A stretch of DNA of 27,790 nucleotides, taken from Acidobacteriota bacterium (GTDB lineage Bacteria; Acidobacteriota; Terriglobia; UBA7540). Location: contig JAJYJL010000006.1 in assembly GCA_021789565.1 (NCBI GenBank), positions 1 to 27,790 of the forward strand. Reading direction: 5' to 3'. This document shows positions 24,860 through 27,790 of the stretch, piece after piece (position 1 is the first letter of the stretch; each line of letters starts with the position of its first letter). Position numbers and translations under genes: made by a program. The notes under the pieces were generated by a model. The model was not told the DNA's origin, searched no databases, and saw only the letters and a list, made by a program, of their open reading frames with translations.

Positions 24860-25972
24860 TCATGGAATTGATCGGTAAACTAACCACTGTGAAAGCGTCC
24901 TTAGGGCACCCCTGCCAGCCGATTGGGGCCCGTTTTTGGGAATAAACAGGATGTCCTTGGGCTGGAGCGTGGGGTCGGGTTCCTTTCCTGACAGGATCTT
25001 GTTCAGCTTGATAGGAAGTTCGATTTTCTGTCCGTTCTCTGCAACTCGAATAATCTTGGCTTTGCTTTTGTCCACATCCGGCCCCATGCCCCCACCCAAT
25101 GCAATCGCCTGCAAAACCGTAATCTGCCCATTGGCTTGTATGGGGAAACCACCCGGCCGCACGACGTCGCCAACCACATAGACGATGCCTGCTGCCTTGA
25201 CCTTGATAATGTCGCCCGGATAAATAGAGATGTTGTACCGAGGGTTTCTCGAATCCAGCAGGCGCTTCAGGCTCACCTCAATCGTGTTACCGTCTCTTTC
25301 CACGCCTGAGGGCACGGTGGATGCTGAGACGGGAGTTCCGCTCGCGGCACCAGCTTTCTTTCCGGCGCTCGCAGGAGAAACCGTATCGATTCCGGCCCCT
25401 CGCATCACCAGCACTGCATTTCCAGCATCAGGCGCGAGTCCCTGGGCCATGGAGAGCATTTCCAGAAGAGTCTTGGTCCCGCGAATCTGAAACACCCCAG
25501 GCTGCTTGACAGCCCCCATCACTGAAACGCTATGGCTCTGCATCTCGGTGACCGTAACGGTCACCTGAGGATCTTTCATGTAGGTGCGGCGCAGCAACGC
25601 CTGCAGGACCAATTCGAGTTCGCGCGGCGTCAATCCCGCGGCCTTGATAGTCCCAAGCAGAGGCAATGAAATCTCACCATCTCCTCCGACCCGGACTGTC
25701 TGGCTCAGGTCCGGCGCATCAAAAACGTTCACTTGCAACTGGTCGTCCGGCCCTATACGGTAATCACCCGGAGACGGGCTGTCCGTTGAGCTGGAAAGGG
25801 CAGAATGAACCAGGCTCTGGAGACGACGGTTCCAGTCGTCCGTGGTTTCCATTTTTGCGTTGCTGATGCCGGCTTGTAGAACAGTTTGGCTCGAAGGGGC
25901 AACAGACTGGCCCGAACCCTTCAGCGCCCCTGCGGCTACAAGAACCGCGAAACCCAACCATATCCGAGACAT
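24860..25972 (-). CDS. Polysaccharide biosynthesis/export protein (Wza-like, SLBB domains)
   Basis: A 370-residue secreted protein. Residues 1-21 form a signal peptide without a lipobox Cys, so unlike Wza of E. coli it is probably not a lipoprotein. The Poly_export domain is YRIGPDDQLQVNVFDAPDLS onward. Two SLBB domains follow, starting at VSVMGAVKQPGVFQI and VYVVGDVVRPGGFPI, and a linker rich in Ala, Ser and Gly lies between them. It likely forms or contributes to the periplasmic/outer-membrane export channel and works with the autokinase encoded directly downstream. ATG 25972 is preferred over in-frame ATGs at 25993 and 26020 because GGGAGG lies six bases upstream and the signal peptide then begins the protein. 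Confidence 0.93.
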   Translation of the reverse strand: MSRIWLGFAVLVAAGALKGSGQSVAPSSQTVLQAGISNAKMETTDDWNRRLQSLVHSALSSSTDSPSPGDYRIGPDDQLQVNVFDAPDLSQTVRVGGDGEISLPLLGTIKAAGLTPRELELVLQALLRRTYMKDPQVTVTVTEMQSHSVSVMGAVKQPGVFQIRGTKTLLEMLSMAQGLAPDAGNAVLVMRGAGIDTVSPASAGKKAGAASGTPVSASTVPSGVERDGNTIEVSLKRLLDSRNPRYNISIYPGDIIKVKAAGIVYVVGDVVRPGGFPIQANGQITVLQAIALGGGMGPDVDKSKAKIIRVAENGQKIELPIKLNKILSGKEPDPTLQPKDILFIPKNGPQSAGRGALRTLSQWLVYRSIP

Positions 25973-26041
25973 CTTCCGCCTCCCTTCATCCATCGAAAGC
26001 TCCGCAGAAACCAAATTCATCGTCTTGTTGCTTGCAGCCCG

Positions 26042-26683
26042 CTACGACGACGCTGTATGCGCCGACTGCTGCAGCGAATTTCCAAAACCCCAGCCCCTGG
26101 CCATTGCCGCGGGAGCAACCGTGGGCGCGGTACTGGCCTGAGGACCTCGCACCCGCTCAACGGTGCCTGCGTCCACCTCTGCGGCCACGGACCTCTCCAG
26201 CAATGACACTGAAACAATCAGCCGAGCCAGCCCTTTCTTCCGCACCAGAAACCCTTCCAAGCCTCTCAGCGCACCCGACTTTACGCGCACAAGGTCGCCG
26301 CAATTGAGAAACGGGTGCGGCTCCACCTTGACACGGTTCTCGATCACACTCCGGACCGCTTGAATTTCTTCCTCCGGAATTCCAGACAGTTTCCCACCCG
26401 TAGCCACCATTCCGTGAACGCCGGGCGTGGTGACGATGGCAAGTCGGCGATCCAGATCGCCACGTAGAAAGACGTAGCAGGAAAACAGAGGCAACTCTAA
26501 CCTCTTCGTCCGGTCGTGCCACTGGCGGACTTCGGCGTAGAGAGGAAGAAAAACCTCAAACCCCTTGTTGGCGAGCGTCCAGGCAACCAGCTTCTCGTGC
26601 TGGTGACGCGTGTGCACCGCGTACCAAAACGCCCCCACCGGCACGCCTTCATCTTTTTCAAACGGCTTGTTGAGAAGAGACAT
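26042..26683 (-). CDS. NusG-like transcription antiterminator (RfaH/UpxY type)
   Basis: A 213-residue NusG paralogue. The NGN domain is at 18-115 (FWYAVHTRHQHEKLVAWTLANKGFEVFLPL, then RLELPLFSCYVFLRGD and PGVHGMVATGGK), and a KOW-like domain is at 126-160 (GDLVRVKSGALRGLEGFLVRKKGLARLIVSV). The C-terminal 35 residues are Ala/Ser-rich and not conserved. Such factors (RfaH, UpxY, LoaP) ride with RNA polymerase and let it read through long polysaccharide operons. Its place at the head of a 26-kb single-strand locus fits. I did not find an ops-like GGCGGTAGC site in the gaps I read. It lies 15 bases after the regulator gene. Confidence 0.93.
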   Translation of the reverse strand: MSLLNKPFEKDEGVPVGAFWYAVHTRHQHEKLVAWTLANKGFEVFLPLYAEVRQWHDRTKRLELPLFSCYVFLRGDLDRRLAIVTTPGVHGMVATGGKLSGIPEEEIQAVRSVIENRVKVEPHPFLNCGDLVRVKSGALRGLEGFLVRKKGLARLIVSVSLLERSVAAEVDAGTVERVRGPQASTAPTVAPAAMARGWGFGNSLQQSAHTASS

Positions 26684-26698
26684 ATCCTGATTCCCTGG

Positions 26699-27775
26699 TC
26701 ACGCAGCGCTTTGGGTTGACTCCATGCTTTCTCTGTCAGGCGTCTCGACATCGATCCGGATCCGATCAGAGATCAACCCGGCTGCCTTGATCTTGTATAA
26801 AAGAGCGCGATAACTGATGTTCAGCACCCGGGCGGCCTGCCTGCGGTTCCACCGGGTCTCCTGCAAGGTCCTGAGAATGATCTTGCGCTCCAGCGCCTGC
26901 GCTGCTTCACGAGTCACCTGCTTCAGCGAAACGGAGTGCCGGGGGAACTGCACCGGCGCAACGGACCGTCGAACTTCCTCTGTGGGGCCGACCCCTTTGG
27001 TTCCCTCGATCCCCAGGAGCACATAACGCTTCATCACGTTTTCCAGCTCGCGAATATTCCCGGGCCAGTCATACTGCCGCAAGCGATCCATCAGTTCCGT
27101 GCCGGGCTGCGCCGGTTGACAACCAAATCGCTCGCTATACATCCGGCAAAAATAGCTGACAAGCCGGGGGATATCCTCTCTGCGCTCTCGCAGCGGAGGT
27201 AGGCGTAGCGTTACAACGCTGAGGGCAGAAAAGAGGTCTGCACGGAAGCTCCCGGCAACCACCGCCCGCTCCAGATCCCGAGAGGTTGTCGCGATAACCC
27301 GGAGCGCAATAGAATTCGCACTCCCGTTACTGGAGGCAAAGGATCGGGAACCTTGAACCCACTGCAACAGCTCCCGCTGGCATCCCGGCATGGCCTCGGA
27401 AACTTCTTCAACAAAAAGAGTGCACACCCGCCGGTCCGAACTCCCGCTTCCGCACAAATCGTCCTGCCCGCCAATCCCTTGGGATTCCAGGAGAAAATCG
27501 ACTTCGTCGCTGGCACGGCCATTCAGAACCTGAGAGCCCAATTTCAAGAAAGGGGCATCTGACCCGGGATGGCAGGAGTGGATAAACCGCGCGAGAATCT
27601 CCTTCCCGCTCCCCCTTTCTCCCACGATTAGAATTGGCGCGCTGGTGCCAGCGACTTTTTCAGCAATCTGCCATAACCCTCTCATTCCTTCGGTTTGACC
27701 CCAAATCGCTCCCTCGGAGGGAAGGGGCTGGCAGGAAATCAGCCGACTATCGAATGTATTTAAAATTGCTTCCAT
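26699..27775 (-). CDS. Enhancer-binding-protein-like AAA+ regulator lacking GAFTGA
   Basis: A 358-residue regulator with the AAA+ core and Fis-type HTH of sigma-54 activators, but no N-terminal sensor domain (only about 45 residues before the core). Walker A is GERGSGKE (52-59); Walker B is altered to TLFVEEV (119-125, Glu where Asp is usual); the first Arg finger region FRADLFSAL (177-185) lacks the second usual Arg; sensor II is WPGNIREL (237-244). The HTH is at about 305-332 (NRRQAARVLNISYRALLYKIK). Where GAFTGA should lie (about 98-106) the sequence is QGIGGQDDL. It therefore probably cannot remodel sigma-54 holoenzyme and may act at sigma-70 promoters or as a repressor. The start has AGAGGG nine bases upstream; its promoter is outside the window. 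Confidence 0.9.
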   Translation of the reverse strand: MEAILNTFDSRLISCQPLPSEGAIWGQTEGMRGLWQIAEKVAGTSAPILIVGERGSGKEILARFIHSCHPGSDAPFLKLGSQVLNGRASDEVDFLLESQGIGGQDDLCGSGSSDRRVCTLFVEEVSEAMPGCQRELLQWVQGSRSFASSNGSANSIALRVIATTSRDLERAVVAGSFRADLFSALSVVTLRLPPLRERREDIPRLVSYFCRMYSERFGCQPAQPGTELMDRLRQYDWPGNIRELENVMKRYVLLGIEGTKGVGPTEEVRRSVAPVQFPRHSVSLKQVTREAAQALERKIILRTLQETRWNRRQAARVLNISYRALLYKIKAAGLISDRIRIDVETPDRESMESTQSAA

Positions 27776-27790
27776 TCCTCTTTTCCCTCT

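Noticed and set aside
1..27790. Exosortase/PEP-CTERM system, which often accompanies FemAB-like and asparagine-synthase-like genes
   Set aside because: No exosortase and no PEP-CTERM tail was seen in any translated protein here; it could lie outside the window.

Overview
This window is almost entirely one polysaccharide (exopolysaccharide or capsule) biosynthesis locus. All 22 confident genes lie on the minus strand, so transcription runs from the right edge toward the left. The DNA is GC-rich. The gene mix (NusG-like factor, Wza-like exporter, Wzc-like autokinase, sugar transferase with a soluble N-terminal domain, FemAB/GNAT proteins, asparagine-synthase-like protein, secreted beta-helix protein) and the style of the beta-helix protein suggest a Gram-negative soil-type bacterium, most likely an Acidobacteriota member. 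That taxonomic call is inference; there is no rRNA gene or other marker to confirm it.

Layout in the direction of transcription: (a) 27775-22364 is the control and export block: a short enhancer-binding-protein-like regulator that lacks the sigma-54 contact motif, a NusG/UpxY-like antiterminator, a Wza-like export protein and a Wzz/Wzc-type tyrosine autokinase. (b) 21976-20834 is the initiating sugar-phosphate transferase. (c) 20644-17939 is a tightly overlapped sugar-nucleotide block: a Gfo/Idh dehydrogenase, a hexapeptide acetyltransferase and a DegT aminotransferase. This is the WbpB-WbpD-WbpE (WlbA-B-C) logic for a 2,3-diamino uronic acid. (d) 17755-14366 holds a DUF354 GT-B-like protein, an uncharacterised helical-toroid protein and a family-2 glycosyltransferase. 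(e) 14209-10254 holds a YdjC/ChbG deacetylase, a GNAT/FemAB-like transferase and an asparagine-synthase-like protein. (f) 10224-4995 holds a Wzy-like polymerase, a Wzx-like flippase, a family-4 glycosyltransferase and an FkbM methyltransferase. (g) 4848-576 holds a WecB/WbpI-like 2-epimerase, a secreted beta-helix protein and a FemAB-like protein. (h) At the left edge is the 5' part of hemA (glutamyl-tRNA reductase), which is housekeeping and probably a separate transcript.

The genes make a coherent Wzx/Wzy-type pathway. A sugar-1-phosphate is loaded on undecaprenyl phosphate, extended by glycosyltransferases, decorated (N-acetyl, methyl, possibly amide or acyl groups), flipped, polymerised and exported through the Wza/Wzc system. 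The most interesting points are the asparagine-synthase-like protein whose Cys2 nucleophile is replaced by Pro (a candidate carboxyl amidase or ligase for the aminouronic acid), the regulator without GAFTGA, the unusual initiating transferase, the uncharacterised toroid protein coupled to a glycosyltransferase, and several hairpins in the short gaps between genes. No gap without a gene exceeds 300 bases except 21977-22363 (387 bases if the preferred sugar-transferase start is right). I saw no tRNA, rRNA, CRISPR, insertion sequence or phage gene.
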